NCBI GenBank assembly: GCA_026122225.1
Contig: JANEZZ010001477.1
Location: 310,001-374,000, forward strand
Direction of reading: 5' to 3'
DNA length: 64,000 nt
From: Heloderma charlesbogerti
Lineage: Eukaryota > Chordata > Lepidosauria > Squamata > Helodermatidae
Shown here: positions 63,413 through 64,000 of the stretch, piece by piece
Position numbering within the stretch: the first letter of the stretch is position 1
Layout: every line of letters begins with the position of its first letter
Made by a program: the position numbers and the translations under genes
Notes under the pieces: generated by a model
Told to the model about the DNA's origin: nothing
Database searches by the model: none
The model's input: only the letters and a program-made list of their open reading frames with translations

Positions 63413-64000
63413 TAGGGGTGGACGAAAGTCCCTTACCTTTCACCGAAGCTTGTTCGCGTTGGGGGGAAGGCGCTTCGCTGCTCCCCCCGCGAAGTTCAGG
63501 CTGGGGGGGAGGCTTCCCGCCTCGCCCCGCCCGAAATTCAGGCCAGGGGGGAGGCTTCCCGCCTCGCCCGGCCGCGAACTCGAAAGTAAAAAAAAAAAAA
63601 AATGCCCCCGTGATAGGCTACGTGACGATTAACGTAGCCTATCACGGCTAGATCTGCAAAGTCAGCCGTGATAGGCTACGTTAATCGTCACGTAGCCTAT
63701 CACGGGTGACTTTTAAAAAAAAAAAAAGCGCGTACACTAATGGTGGCCCCCATAGGGAGCCGCCGTTCCCGTTCCTTATTTGGTCGCTGTAGTCTACGTA
63801 AAGATTTACGTAGACTACGGCGAAAATAAGGGCAACGCAAATAGCGTTGCCCTTATTTTCGCCGTAGTCTACGTAAATCTTTACGTAGACTACAGCGACC
63901 AAATAAGGAACGGGAATGGCGGCTCCCTATGGGGGCCGCCATTATCCATACGTGCTTTTTTTTTTTTTTTTTAAAGTCACCCGCACGAACAGCTGCTGAA
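63413..64000 (-). mobile_element. Nested-palindrome hAT-like element, copy 10 (runs off the window)
   Basis: Starts TAGGGGTGGACGAAAGTCCC, the inverse of the right end of copy 7, so it is the same subfamily in the opposite orientation. A donor-like AAGGTAAGG lies on the minus strand at 63431-63439. The palindrome core (from about 63608) has its centre near 63840. The right end is outside the window. Confidence 0.93.
63608..64000. repeat. Palindrome made of hairpins (copy 10 core)
   Basis: Blocks GTGATAGGCTACGTGACGAT (63610) and GTGATAGGCTACGTTAATCG (63668) are inverted versions of each other. Then come a poly-A tract, GGTGGCCCCCATAGGGAGCC, GTAGTCTACGTAAAGATTTA and the centre GCAACGCAAATAGCGTTGC (about 63831-63849), mirrored to the window end with very few mismatches. 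Confidence 0.95.

Overview
This window looks like intergenic or intronic DNA of a squamate reptile, most likely a lizard. I found no convincing host exon; nearly everything recognisable is mobile DNA. The squamate call rests on the combination of BovB (RTE), L2, CR1 and L1-type LINEs, a Ngaro/DIRS tyrosine-recombinase retrotransposon, tRNA-derived SINEs, GATA microsatellites and many small palindromic DNA transposons. The strongest coding region is an intact BovB ORF2 (56421-59294) inside an element bounded by a perfect 42-bp target-site duplication.

Layout. 1-9.6 kb: two copies of a GC-rich nested-palindrome transposon (155-1665, interrupted by a solo LTR; 5179-6020), smaller foldback elements, and a second GC-rich element (8584-9365) inside a CR1 3' end. 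9.6-26 kb: old, sparse sequence with L2 pieces, SINEs and hAT-type elements (12727-13239, 14933-15421, 18115-18301, 19247-20061), a GC-rich insertion between two GATA arrays, and a 5'-truncated BovB (23414-25181, minus). 26-28.3 kb: an L2 LINE inside a small DNA transposon, itself carrying a second L2 tail. 29.3-35.4 kb: a decayed Ngaro-like retrotransposon (zinc-finger Gag, RT, RNase H, tyrosine recombinase, SGNH hydrolase) split by two nested-palindrome copies. 35.8-36.7, 45.6-46.5, 50.8-51.3, 60.4-60.9, 62.7-63.2 and 63.4-64.0 kb: more members of that transposon group, sitting in L2, CR1 or unique DNA. 36.7-59.3 kb is otherwise low-density DNA with microsatellites, L1/CR1/L2 scraps and the young BovB.

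The most unusual content is the group of about ten nested-palindrome elements. They have TAGGGATG...CATCCCTA ends and 8-bp target duplications, as in hAT transposons, but no transposase. Their bodies are palindromes built of smaller palindromes around a TACGTAAA..TTTACGTA core. Most carry a near-consensus 5' splice-donor motif at each end, both pointing outward, and an unrelated GC-rich element (8584-9365) has the same layout. One copy has lost half of its palindrome, with the break at or near the symmetry centre, and two others carry hybrid hairpins. This suggests that the hairpin cores promote rearrangement. The functional reading is inference; the sequence layout is directly visible.
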